64,000 nucleotides of DNA from Bisporella sp. PMI_857 (Eukaryota; Ascomycota; Leotiomycetes; Helotiales; Helotiaceae), in contig JAJSPD010000074.1 in NCBI GenBank assembly GCA_021307315.1, positions 62,001-126,000 on the forward strand, given 5' to 3'. The notes below the pieces were generated by a model. The model did no database searches. It was not told the origin of the DNA and worked only from the letters and a program-made list of their open reading frames with translations. The translations under genes were made by a program, and so were the position numbers. This document shows, piece by piece, positions 23,701-35,428 of this stretch (position 1 is the stretch's first letter; each line of letters starts with the position of its first letter).

Positions 23701-25194
23701 TCGGCTTGAAAATTGGCCTGGCCGTATGATGACTTCTACTTACAATTTGCCTTCGTGACGTTAAACTGATTTAATTCCTGTTTGGTTCTCTCGCATCAGC
23801 TATCTACAACCACGATCAACGACATTCGACTCACCGTTTCATATTCGGTTAGTGACAATTGTGTCTATATCAGCATATATGAGATATCAATCTCGAATTC
23901 ACGAATATACTTGCCAACATAGGAAATTGAAATCACAGCCACAGAACCCGTCGAAATGGAACAGAATCACACCATGGGGGGACTGGAGTTGCACCAAGCA
24001 AGTAATATTCCTCTAAACAGATTCCTTGGTTCTGTGCCAAGCATAGCACGGTCGCTCCCATAGAGTTCGATTGAATGATGCATATCTCAGTAATAGGTGC
24101 CGCATTTTTAGAATCCCGGTTCAGCTTAAAACGCAGAACGAGCGACCATTACTCGCTGCGTGGCTCGTAGATAGCACACAACCAAGGGACACGTGCTGTA
24201 ATTTCCATATTGCCGTCACTAGGCCGGTGAATATTCGGTCGGTGATGGCCGAGTACCTCATTCTTGTGTGACTATACTTCTGCAAGAGGTTAATTTATAA
24301 CGCACATCCCGATAGACAGAATACCTGACACAGACTTGACTGGGTGGCATTTTTGACCGAGTAGTCTTAGGGCTGCATACTGTGCATACAGGCCTTGTTC
24401 TTGACCCACGACACTATATATATATGTATATATATATCTAGGAAAATAATCATTACAGGCAATTCCTGCGAGCCACTGATTGCTGTGTACCCACCAAGTA
24501 CCTTCATTTGAGTATAGGGAGACATGCATAGATTTCACATACCACCAAACCAGCTAATTGAGGTCGTCTCGTTGTATTTGTCCACCAATCAAACAATAAA
24601 CGCATTACCGCCGCATACTTACTTTCGCGATAATTACAGACACGAAGAGGACATCAAATTGGAAAATGTAGGGTAGCTTTTACGAAGCGGTGCATATTGG
24701 TGAGCAATGCAGGGGCTGTATGGTCTTGGGGGTATGCAAGGCAATTTTGGTATGCATTGGACCTTCCCCTAGGGCTGACTCTGTACATTGGAATAGGGGA
24801 ACATTTTTATACTTCCGAACCCCAGATTCTAAACCTTGTGGCTGAAGGAATGCTTAGAACTGGTAGACCGGCAATTAGAAGAACCCCCAAAATCTGTGCC
24901 ACATAATTGTTGCCTTGGCACCGTCGCTAGTGCCGAAATGGAGTCAATAAGATACGGGCTGATTTCTATAGTTTGGGGGCTCTGCCTAGTTTGTAGTACT
25001 ATTTTAGGATGGCGCATGATTTGCATAGATCTTCTATAATTCCTGGCCTGGCGACGCGGCCGACCTACAACTAACTCCATGCCTAACTCCCGTTACGATT
25101 CTTGAAACCACGCAGTGTTGAGCTTGACTCTATTTATCGTTTCCCTTGAACTTTCTAATTGTAAATTTAGACTACATCGATCTAGGTGCTTACG
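20757..25194. other. 4.4-kb gene-poor region
   Basis: I found no supported gene. Frames above 60 codons on both strands have no domains or splice-linked extensions. A TA-rich microsatellite lies at about 24413-24438. The last 150 bases are the promoter of the next gene. Confidence 0.5.
24413..24438. repeat. TA-rich microsatellite
   Basis: An alternating TATATA tract interrupted once by TGTA. Such tracts are common and variable in fungal intergenic DNA. Confidence 0.7.
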
Positions 25195-26149
25195 ATGGAT
25201 ACCACTTCAAGCTTTCGAAACGGGCATACATTTCCGGATGACGTGTATTCGCTAGAGACCATTCCATCTGGCTACCATACTATTTATCCAGAATATTTCA
25301 GTAACGAACCATATCTGTCTAGTGAATCAGCCCATGGAGATGGAGACCTCCTGCTCGAACCTCCTCTTCCGTACACTGAGGATTATAACACGTACTACGA
25401 GGCAATGGCAGACACGGAGCATCTGCTTTCGAGTAATGAATATGACGCAGGCCCCCACCAACTTCAAGTCTCAAGCCTTAGGTATGGTGATTACTCAGAT
25501 CTCGCTCTAGGAACGAATAAGATTAATCCAACGTCTTCAAGCCACGGCCAGTTTCAGGGCACAACGAGTAGCACCATGTCATCAGAGCAAGCACCCCAGA
25601 ACCAGGATCCTACTCATCCAGAAAGCGCAAAATATGATCCACTTCCTTCTCCTAGACTATCTCGTCCTAGCCATGGTAAGATGGAGGATAAGGCACCTAA
25701 CCAAGACATCAAAGTTATAAAAGACAAAAATTTGCGTCCTAGCAAGAAATACCGTGGCCCGCCAAAGGCGCTTTGCAGTGTCTTTGATGGAAATATCGAA
25801 TCTCTGGTGAAAAGAAAGTCTCGAAAGCCATTTACAGAAGAGGGGAAGAAAAAGGTTGAGGCTGTTAGAAACATTGGCGCATGCTTCCAGTGCCGCTTCC
25901 GCAAGAGGACTGTAAGTAGCATCAGCAAATGCACTTCAAGGCACATCACTAATGAATTACACGCAGTGTGAACCAAAGACTCCGTGTCAAGGATGCCTTA
26001 ATCGCGCCAAGAATAATATGAAAGATGCTACCGCTCTGTGTCAGCGGAACTCACCAAGTGAATCTTCTGCGTCACTGAGTTTGGCAAGGTCAACAGTATA
26101 TGGACCAGTTAGTATGTACTGGGTTCATAATCCACATGCAAAGGACTGA
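25195..26149 (+). CDS. Short Zn2Cys6 DNA-binding protein, possibly C-terminally truncated
   Basis: Two exons (25195-25911 and 25967-26149) are joined in phase by a 55-bp intron with GTAAGT donor and a CTAAT branch box. The product has 299 residues. The first 200 residues are acidic and Ser/Tyr/Pro-rich, a possible activation region. The zinc cluster is at residues about 233-270 and is split by the intron: ACFQCRFRKRT, then CEPKTPCQGC with the sixth Cys after a long spacer (ATALC). This arrangement (CX2CX6CX5CX2C, long gap, C) is known in one branch of fungal regulators, where the cluster sits in mid-protein and several hundred residues follow. Here the frame stops about 36 residues after the cluster, so the protein is either a short form or a relic whose 3' part has decayed. 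ATG at 25195 is the first in frame. Confidence 0.75.
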
Positions 26150-27730
26150 TGGAAGCGAGTTGTGGACCATGGCATTCACTATATAATTCTCAACAGTGCT
26201 AACTATTAATGATAAAAGGTCCATATCCCGCGCAGTGCTTATAATCGTGCTGAGTTGAGGGAGCTCATCGATTGAACTAGATTTCACCGAGAACTACTCA
26301 CGGCTAAAGTATGCATTCCTATATTCCACGCGTACCATCCTTTACATCAATCTAGCCTCGAGAACTGACGATATGCAAACTCAAGATAGGACGTATTGTC
26401 TAATTAATAGAGTCCATAATCTTCGACATGAAGACAGTCTTACCTCGAACGTTAGCACCATATTACTAGTTTCGAAATAACAAAATGCGTAAGATATTCC
26501 ACGAATATGCATGGACATTCAGTCTTTGTTATATTTATATACGAAACACACTATTCAGGACATGCGCATTAAGCAATACACTTACGGTTTTCACCCCAAA
26601 TCCGCAGTACACGATAACATGCTTTAAATCTTTCAGCCACTTATTTTTCCCGCAAAAGTCTACACGAGGTTTTTCATTTCCAATTTGCCAATCCAGGAGT
26701 TACAAAAGAAGAGGGAGGGTTCTAAGAAAAGGGCGAATAATTGAGGCACATCTACGATCATTGTTTCTTAATAATCCTGCCGAGATTCTAGAGACCATCA
26801 AGGACTGGCTACATTCAAATAGATGCATACAGAGGGTTGGGAAATAAATGACCACGGTACCCAGCGTTGTTGATATCCGTTAAGCGAGCCTGGCTCAGGG
26901 ACAAATGAGTACCAATCGAACATGTATGTATCTTGACATAATACAGAACCTCAATGGTTCCAATTCGGGATCTGAGAAACAAATCATTTATCTTCGTTAG
27001 AGGCTAGGTAAAGCCACCGCCATGGCCCTACCCCGCACTCCATGTTGCCCCGCGGTTTGTGTAACGGCCCTGTCTAGCCCTGCTTACGCACCAACTCCTT
27101 CAATTATGTCATTATCGCAGTATCATGATTCGCATCTCGGGGGATGTGTCGGACACCTCTCCCTTTTACCAGCCCAAATTTTCTGTTCTCCAGCTTTCTG
27201 TTCATTTATATTTTGAACCGAGCATCTCATTGCTTCCCGAAGCCAAAAAACAAAACAAAAACAAAACAAAACCAGATGACCGCAATTGCTACTTGTCTAT
27301 GGCGTTTCAAGATACCAGTAACTCCTTTTGTTCCCCTAGTCCAAGACTCAAAGATGTCATCACCAAAATCCCTGGTCCTGCCATTGCGTTCTTTGGACCG
27401 TACCCCGGCATTCGGATATCATCCCAGACTCTTCATTGCAACCCTTCAACTCAAAATGGCAGCGCCTCTTCACAAGGATTGGTGGATTTCGCGGGAGAGG
27501 CGTTCTATAATTCTCAATGAGATCGCTTTGGGAGTCTTGGAGAGGCACGATGACGCTGCTCCATTGTCTCTTGCTACGTGAGGAAGCTGACGTGACGGCT
27601 TAAGGGGGATAAGTCCGACCTCAAAAGGCATCATCGCTTGCTTTCTTTCGAATATGCTTCTTGAAAATATTTTTATTATCTAAACAGATGCTTCGATGAT
27701 ATTGATTATTGTATTCCAGCGTTGGCAACA
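26150..27730. other. Intergenic region upstream of the aquaporin gene
   Basis: No gene with recognisable domains. Open frames at 26485-26847 and 27144-27581 are of doubtful nature; the second lies within the likely promoter and leader of the aquaporin gene. An A-rich AAACAAAAACAAAAC tract lies near 27246-27273. Confidence 0.45.
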
Positions 27731-29123
27731 ATGACATCTCCAAAAGACGAGCCTTCTCCCAGAGTCGGAGACTTTGACCCTGAGTCTGCCCCCTACCACA
27801 ACCATGGTCAAGGCCAAGGTCAAGGGCCTAGTCTCCAGGATCCAAATGATCCCATACAGCAATCTGACAAAGCATACGGTGAACATCTGAACAAACAGGC
27901 AAAAGCAATCCCCGCCGGTCCAACTGTCAAACCTGTAGCAAGCCGCTCTCCAGAAGCCCACCACATCGAACATGCAGACGATTCCTCTCAAAGAACAGTT
28001 TCTCCCCAAAAGACACTGTCCACGTTAAAACCCAGACGATCCACCAATGGCTCCCAAGCCACAGTAGAGCGACAAGAAACGATCTCACATCTCCGCAGCA
28101 AGATCGGCCTCGAAGCAGAAGCGCCAATCCTCGACGGCCACGAAGAGCATACAGGCCTAATGTGGAGCACGGTGCGCACAGTTTTTCGTGAGCCCTTTGC
28201 GGAATTCTTTGGGACATTCATCATGGTTCTCTTCGGAAACGGCTCCGTCGCCCAAGTTCTCTTATCCACCGGGCAAACAACCGCGCCGGGCGGTGATGGC
28301 TTTGGCAGCTATCAAAGCATAAATTGGGCCTGGGCTCTCGGTGTGATGCTCGGGATCTACGTCGCTGGCGACAGCGGTGGTTTCCTGAACCCCGCCGTCA
28401 CCTTGAACTTCTGCCTCTTCCGCCGCCTGCCCTGGCGACGCTTCCCCATCTACTTCGCCGCGCAGCTGCTAGGCGGATTTGTCGCATCAGGCGTCGTCTA
28501 TGCAAATTACATCAACCCAATTGACCAGCTTGAAGGGCATGGAATGAGGACGGTGCCCCCGTCGACAACAGCAACAGCGGGGATCTTTTGCACTTACCCA
28601 CGAGCGTTCATGACGAAGACTGGGCAGTTCTTTAGCGAGTTTATCGCAAGCACGATCTTGATGTTTGTCATATTCGCGCTGAAGGATGATTCGAATCCAG
28701 GGGCCATGGGGAAGAGCGGCGCCGGCAAGTTGTTTCCTTTGGCGTTGTTTTTCCTGATCTTTGGGTTGGGAAGTTGTTTTGGGTGAGTTTCCCTTTCCAA
28801 ATGCACGTTTCAAACACAGAAATTAAACGAAGATAAACAGATGGGAAACGGGATACGCAATTAATTTAGCCCGAGACTTCGGACCACGGTTGATGTCATA
28901 CATCCTGGGCTATGGCCATGAGGTATGGAGTGCCGGAGGATACTATTTCTGGATTCCTATGATTGCGCCATTCTTGGGAACCGTATTTGGCGGGTTCTTT
29001 TATGATGTATTTATATATACCGGACCAGAAAGTCCGGTTAATACCCCGTGGTTGGGATTTAAGCACTTGCTTCGTGGTGGATATTGGAGGAGAAAGAGGC
29101 GCCAGGAGAAATATGATGTGTAA
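27731..29123 (+). CDS. Aquaglyceroporin (MIP family) with long N-terminal extension
   Basis: Two exons (27731-28782 and 28841-29123) with a 58-bp GTGAGT intron give 444 residues. A disordered N-terminal extension of about 145 residues precedes the six-helix channel core (FREPFAEFFGTFIMVLFGNGSVAQ starts helix 1). The first pore motif is intact NPA (GGFLNPAVTLNF). The second is NLA, in GYAINLARDFGPR; the Asp after the Arg is typical of glycerol-conducting members, and an altered second NPA box is seen in fungal Fps1-like channels. It probably passes glycerol and perhaps water or other small neutral solutes across the plasma membrane, with the N-terminal tail as a regulatory region. The C-terminal tail is short and basic (WRRKRRQEKYDV). 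The first in-frame ATG was chosen as start. Confidence 0.94.
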
Positions 29124-30472
29124 GATGATCGATCGAGCAAACTGTATGGAATAAATTCAACTTTGGCAACGTCCCGTGTATCGGCATAGAGCAACCAAAC
29201 ATGCATATACATCAGCACAACTTTGAGACGCGGGTAACTTGGAATATGATACATGCTGATATTCATATCTGGATGATGACTGGTACCGCAAGAGCTTCTG
29301 CAGCAACTGATTCGCACCGTATCAGTCTGACTCTGTAAACTGGAGGCCATTCCTGTTCGCATGCCTTCCGCGGTTCTCTAGCCTCTGGTGATATAAGGGA
29401 GGTTCTCATCCTGACCATTTTGATACCGGATTCATGGTGTTTCTAATATTTGATACGTAAAAGGGCTGCGCTTTGTTCTTTCAACGTCTTCGAACGATTT
29501 GGAATAAGCATTTTGCGCTTGTACACAATGTCAGTGTTGTCTCCTGGAGTGAGCAGGTAGGCGCCTCTTCCGCTCCATCACATCTCAGAATAAGTAACGC
29601 AACCCAACGCACAGAGCCTACCAGCATATCTTGGAAGTTTTGAGTCCGAGTATGTTTGTTAAACGTCATCAATAGAGAAAGACGAGCAGGCGGTTGGATG
29701 GTTTTCACTTCCATTCAAGAGCACGTTAATTGACTATGCCATACTTCCCAGAGAAGCAGAAGAGTGGCAGCGGGAGGCTGTTTGAGTTGTCGAAGGTCGG
29801 TAACACCGGCCCAACCCCGATATTTCCGCGCAATGAATAATCTGCAGCAATTTAGGATTGTCATTGGTAAGGATTCTGACCTGTAATTTAGCATGGGAAA
29901 GCGGTCCATGAAACTTCCAAGACATTCGGGGTTTCTGCGTATAATGCTTCCATGCATGAAGCAGCCCTTTGAGTTGGGTTTGGGGCTCGCTGTAGCCTTG
30001 ATAATATCTGAGTGCGGCTCGCTTTACTGACTTCAGACGTCGAGTAATTTGGTCTGGGAGTTTGGTTTACTCTGCAAAGGACCTATTTGTGATCTCCTCT
30101 ATCTTGCGTTTCGTCATTATGAAGGTTTTGGGATGGTCTCGCCGACATGAAGCGGGCTGTAGGAGTAGACACAAAATGCCTAGATGCCAAAGGAAAATCA
30201 GATTGTGTCCCACAAAGCATATACAGCGCCTGTTGAAGCATTTGCTCATTTGGATCTGAACAGAAAGTTGATGTTGGTATATATAGACGTTTCGAAGTAG
30301 CGTTGTGACAATGACTATGATCGAGGATCAATTCTCACAGTGCAAGGTTGTTGCCTTCCTTCCTCTGCTCCTTCTATTCCAGTTGTAGGATGCCAGTGAG
30401 TCCGCATTGACGCCTTAAGTTGCCGTCCAATATAATCTGCAGAGAAGCCCTCTGTGACAAAGGATCATTCTA
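29124..30472. other. Intergenic region, no gene recognised
   Basis: Several minus-strand frames between 29481 and 30331 carry no recognisable domain. They could be remains related to the F-box-like relic next door, but I see no conserved motif to support that. Confidence 0.45.
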
Positions 30473-31626
30473 TCACGAAATCAGCTGTATTTCCTGATGT
30501 TTGAATTTGCTTTCGATTATTGATTTCATTTCCTGAATTTGCGTTACGTGGTGTTGCAATGGTATGTAAGGCTCTCTTTCAGATCCAAGGTCAAGCTCGA
30601 AATCAAATTTCTGTACATTAGACAAAGCAGGAAGAGAATCGCAGATGCCGCTGTCCAGGAACAGCTCCGTTGCCCGCTGGTTAACCTTTCCCAGGAAAAC
30701 ATCATCGAATTCATTATCCGTCATAAAATCCGACGTTGGCATGATCTGGACCAATAAGGAAATCCTAAGGCTCATGATATATGGAGAGTTAGATAAGACT
30801 CTAACAAAATTTTTCATAATCGGCGAGGCACGTAAAATTTTCTTGTATTCTGCTGCGTGGTGGGGATGAACCGTGCATGCATCAAGTTCATCAAGTACCT
30901 GCAATTTGATATTTTCTGTGTGCAGATAGCTGAATGTGGCGTAAAAATGTATTCTTCGAAAACGCGCCAAAACATGCGGCTCCATGCGTCCCTCCATTTC
31001 AGGCATTTTAGATGTCACAATGCCTCCGTTGCCCTCTTCCCTACCGATTCCATTGAGTGAATTATGACTCCAAGGTTGCGTCTCTGCTGCAACTCCGAGT
31101 TTGAGAGACCTTTCCCTAAAGACAATATGAACTCCGGTTCAATCAAAACCTCAAGCTCTCTGTACCAGATAGTCGACGTCTCGCTATACATCTGGCGACT
31201 AACTCGAAATATTTCGAAATGCCTCTCGTTGCGATAATCGAACTCAGTGATGTCAAGCAGTGATTTTCCCATTAATTTTAAAGACTCCAGATCACTTTTT
31301 ATCAGGCCCGACATGCTTGCATTGTCTTCAGGATTGCTTTCTTTCAGGTCCATCCGGTCTGTTTCATCCTTGGAATCGCTACCATCAAGATCTGGCATAC
31401 TATCAAGCTCATGACTCCATCCGGCATCCCACCACTTGCCCTTGATCGGCTCTGCATACATAAACTTGCGGGGAGGATTAAGAACGAGAAGGCGGTAAAT
31501 TTCACGTCGAATCTCTACACAGATGTTAGTTATTGACTATTTGTTGGAGCTTGAAAACATGCCTTCCGGAAGATCTAGAAAATAGCGAAACTCCTCCAGC
31601 ACTGGTAGTTCCTCAGCCTCCTCCAT
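30473..31626 (-). pseudogene. F-box-like / unknown fungal family gene, frameshifted
   Basis: Exon 1 (31626-31563) encodes MEEAEELPVLEEFRYFLDLP. It joins in phase to EIRREIYRLLVLNPPRK through a 48-bp interval that ends in a good branch and acceptor (ATAACTAACATCTGTGTAG) but starts with GCATGT instead of GTATGT. The LP-EIRREIYRLLL block is typical of the large F-box-like or unnamed protein family in filamentous fungi. The frame then runs through VSRQMYSETSTIWYRELEVLI to a TGA near 31015. The following family-like sequence (MEPHVLARFRRIHFYATFSYLH onward) is in another frame down to 30473. A one-base indel near 31020 is the simplest explanation. With the weak donor it is probably a dead gene, unless the frameshift is a sequencing error. 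Confidence 0.65.
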
Positions 31627-34600
31627 CGCGTTCAAATACAAAGCAGTTGCTTCTCTGGGCCTGCATTACGGACTGGAAGTTAACTAGGCAGCAAGGAACA
31701 AAGTTGTCAAGAGATATGATGACTAAGTATTATCCGAGCCGAGCCGTTCTAAAGCCGGCTTGGCCGGGTACGAAGCGGCAACCACGGCTTAGGCTGTCAA
31801 TAACCGGTATAGCCTGATGGGAATTTATTCGAGCGAATTCCAGTGGAATAGTATTGTGCGTCTGACTGAAATTGCAAATTTTCTTCTATTCCTGGTATTT
31901 CGGTGGCCGAAGTTGAGTTGATGCTAGGTTCAATTGGAAGAAGTAAGTAAACTCGAAACAGGCCTGGACCAAATAACTTGGTGTTCACAAAACGATATGT
32001 GAGAATTGCTGAATTGATAACACTTAGTACCCTCTCATCATATAATCCAGTTGAAGCTATAAATGTAGCTTGAGGACCTCCATGAACAATAACTAATTGG
32101 GATACCTATCAGGAGACTTCCCCAGGTCTCAACCTTGTTGATCCCATTTTATGGAGGGGCGATTACAATATGACATGTTCCGTAACTACCATAAAGCAGC
32201 CCTCATGCCATGCCAATGGTATCAGTAGTTCAGACTTCACATGCTGCTTTCGCTTTAGGCCTTGCTTCGGATACAGCCTTTAAATCTTCATAGTTTGGTG
32301 ATTTAACTCTTCCCACATGGTTTTAGCATAAGTAATTTTGACACAAGTAACTCGACCAACTTTCAGTAAATATACTGTCACGATCACCTTGCCGCGGGAT
32401 ATCGTACTAGATCGTCGTTGTCAGGTTTGAGGTAGATCAAACTGGGTCAGACTGCCGCAATGCCAACGTCATCTCATCTGGGAAAAAGTTGTAATAACGT
32501 TCAGGAATGGCTCTTTCATGCGTTAAATCAATATTATATTTTTAGTTTTATTTTTTTAAAAAATCAAAAAAATCTTTGTCCATATAAGGCAAACGTTCCG
32601 TTCCACAAGCAGGAAGGCGACAAGGAGGAAGCGTAACCGTATGCCGACTTCAGTCTCCTTCTAAACGGCTTTTGCCAATATTTTATTTTGTTCTTAGGGT
32701 GGACTTCAGCACGTTGCAGAATATGATGTAAGACAAGTATATTTAATCAGATTCAACCGCGCGCTCTCACCCAGGTGACTTTATCTGCATCGAGAAAGAT
32801 GTGGCGGTTGGGCACACTGGAGACGCCAGGGTATGGCCAGTTATGGTTCAAAAATCAGGCGTATGTAAAGCAAATGTCAGATGATACTTTTTCAAAAGTA
32901 TATTTGGTCTGAGCTGATTGTATCAAAAGGTGTCAGTGACATTCTAAGACTGTGAGATTCGCCTCACATGTACATCACTAGATACAGAGGCACAGCACAC
33001 TTGCACAAAGCCCTTCTCAATATCTCTATGTTTGCGATATTCTCCTCATAACGAAAGAAAATGACGTGTGGCTGGCAGCACGCCGTTTACTAGTGAGTTA
33101 GTGCCAGTCCCGAGCCCAAGGATAGCATGCATAAAGCCTTCCTCCTCCGGTTCCGAAATCAGATGCCTGTAACAAGCATATTGTGTCTAATTAGACTAAA
33201 TATCTTTAAAAAAACACTCGGGTCTCACCGTCTAGCTAAACTTCTTTGGAAAGAGAAATTCCAAACATAGAGCTACCAGCAAGTTCCCTGCTCGGCTAAA
33301 AAGGGGGCGGGACATGGATCCAGAATTATGAAGCAAAATTCTATCTACCCTTCGTCATAGTAATAAGTGAGGCTGACTCCACAATCTAGGGAGATCCCGC
33401 GACATACATATCTGAAAATTAAAGATCATGCGATCATAAATCCCTCAATTCCACCGATGTTCTAGGGGACCGATGACCCGGCACATAGGTACCGAGCCCA
33501 TATCCGCACTATACACATGAGAAAGGTTTCGCGGTACAAAATAAAGTGTGCATTAGTGTCCAGGCTAAGCTTTAAGGTTTATAGAACGTTCGAGGATGCC
33601 TTCTATTTTTCGGTACTTGAAAAAATTGATACAGCTAAATGTGTAAGACTTGCGCTAGAACTGCGTCTTCGCATCTTTGTCAAGACCGAATGAAGTATTG
33701 GGACCATAGGGCCAAAAAAGATCTCAACCGTGTCAGCTCAGACGGTGTACCTAAATGCATAACCTCGGCGATAAGTAATCAATTGTCAGAATTCAGATGT
33801 AGTAATCATTATATTGCTGTGCTAAGACCACGTAGCTTGGATATGACTCAACATATCCATAGGGCTTAATTTGCAGTCAAATACTACTGGGAAAAAGAGA
33901 GAGCAAACTGGGAACATTTACTTTTGCCCCCCCCCCCCCCCCCCCCCCAAGTAATCAACAAAATAAGTGGCAAGCAAAAGGAAGTTCCCGTAGCTTTGGA
34001 CGAGACGATATCGTGAAAGTCAAACGATCAGAAATCCGCGGGTTCCATGCCATGGAAGTCCATGGCCAAGGAGTAGGATCAGATCAGAAAAAAAAAGGCT
34101 CTCCCGGTCTGCATCCTATTTGACAGCAAGTCCGGTGCGGAGATAAAGACGGCATTTGCATAAGAAGTTATGAAATGGTTATGCAACGAACATCCTATGG
34201 AGCAATTTATGGGAACCCCATGCACCTGACCAGGGTACAAACTCACCGATTGGCGAGGCTGGTCTCATCCATTCCTGTCGGATATTTTTTGCGAACCTGA
34301 CAGCTCTACTCCCTGGGACTAGCACACACCTCATGAACACCTGTGATGCGCCTAGTTCGGGGTTCGGGTGGTTCTGGGCGCCGTCCGAAGCACACTTTTT
34401 TTCCCTCTCCCTTTTTTTTTTTGACTGGCGTCGCGAGATCGGATTTTCAAAGGCAAGCCTCCAACCACTTTTCAAACGCGCGAACTCCCGAGTGTGACCA
34501 CACGACAATAATTCAGCATAGCAGGGTAAAAGAGAGAATAATGTGCGTGACACAAGCCGCGTATACAGCGGAAAGGGTATTCATTGGATGTGCAAGCTCC

Positions 34601-35428
34601 GGCATTTGCCCAGTAGTTTGTCTGCAGTTGTTCTTATGTGTGCTGGCCAATTGGGGGGTAGATGTGGTTTGCGCAGCTGCAGCGGTAGTCTGACGGGGCT
34701 GGAAGGGAAACAGTATTGTTTGCGGTATGTAACGATGCGTTCTCAAGTCATATCCTTATTGTGCATTTGCATACTCTGTATTCAATCAAACGGGTACCGA
34801 ATTGTGGAGGTAAGTGCTTCAGAGATCTGAGGGCGTGCATACATTTACTTGTAGCTGTAATCAAATGTACAAGCACATGAAGAGTGGGGAGGTCGAAGTT
34901 TGTAATCAATCTTCATGTTGTCCGATGTGTATGCTCTCTGACGAGGGTCGATTATGGAGACGGACATGCATATGCTGTGAGGGGGCGTTGCGTTTATTGT
35001 TAGTGGCTACCAATCTAAATAGGACGACTGGCATAGGACAGTAAATTGATGGTGCGTCCTGACCGCAGGTTCATGAAAGAGCAGTGATTGATCACTTAAA
35101 TCGCATTCAATAGCCAAAGAGAGATGAGCACCAGTAGCTTTGAGCTGAGAAATAGTTTGGATAGGTCAATTGACACAGATTGAGGTTTCCCATTATCCTT
35201 ATCCAAAGGTATCTCCTTTCCCAACGCCAGACCCAATGCCCACCCTTTTGAAGGCAGATAAAAGCCTTCCTTGCGTACAAGTACATCATATCTACACCGA
35301 GAATCGTAACGGTAAAAGAAAGATCGTAGACTCCAGGCCCCAAGTATTATGAATTTGCGACGCCGTGCAAACCATATGATCGCTAAAAACGGGCATGCGA
35401 ATATGAACATGTAACTAAGATATCGATC
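31627..35428. other. 3.8-kb gene-poor region
   Basis: No supported gene. The region includes AT-rich low-complexity sequence near 32530-32575 and a long C tract at 33927-33948. Frames of 60-124 codons have no domains. Confidence 0.5.
33927..33948. repeat. Homopolymer tract of 22 C
   Basis: Twenty-two consecutive C residues. The exact length may be affected by sequencing or assembly. Confidence 0.9.

Noticed and set aside
27144..27581. 145-codon frame upstream of the aquaporin gene
   Set aside because: It overlaps other frames, lies in the likely promoter/leader, includes an A-rich low-complexity stretch and shows no domain.
34179..34830. Overlapping 95-124 codon frames
   Set aside because: They run over a T-rich tract, overlap on both strands and lack any recognisable motif.
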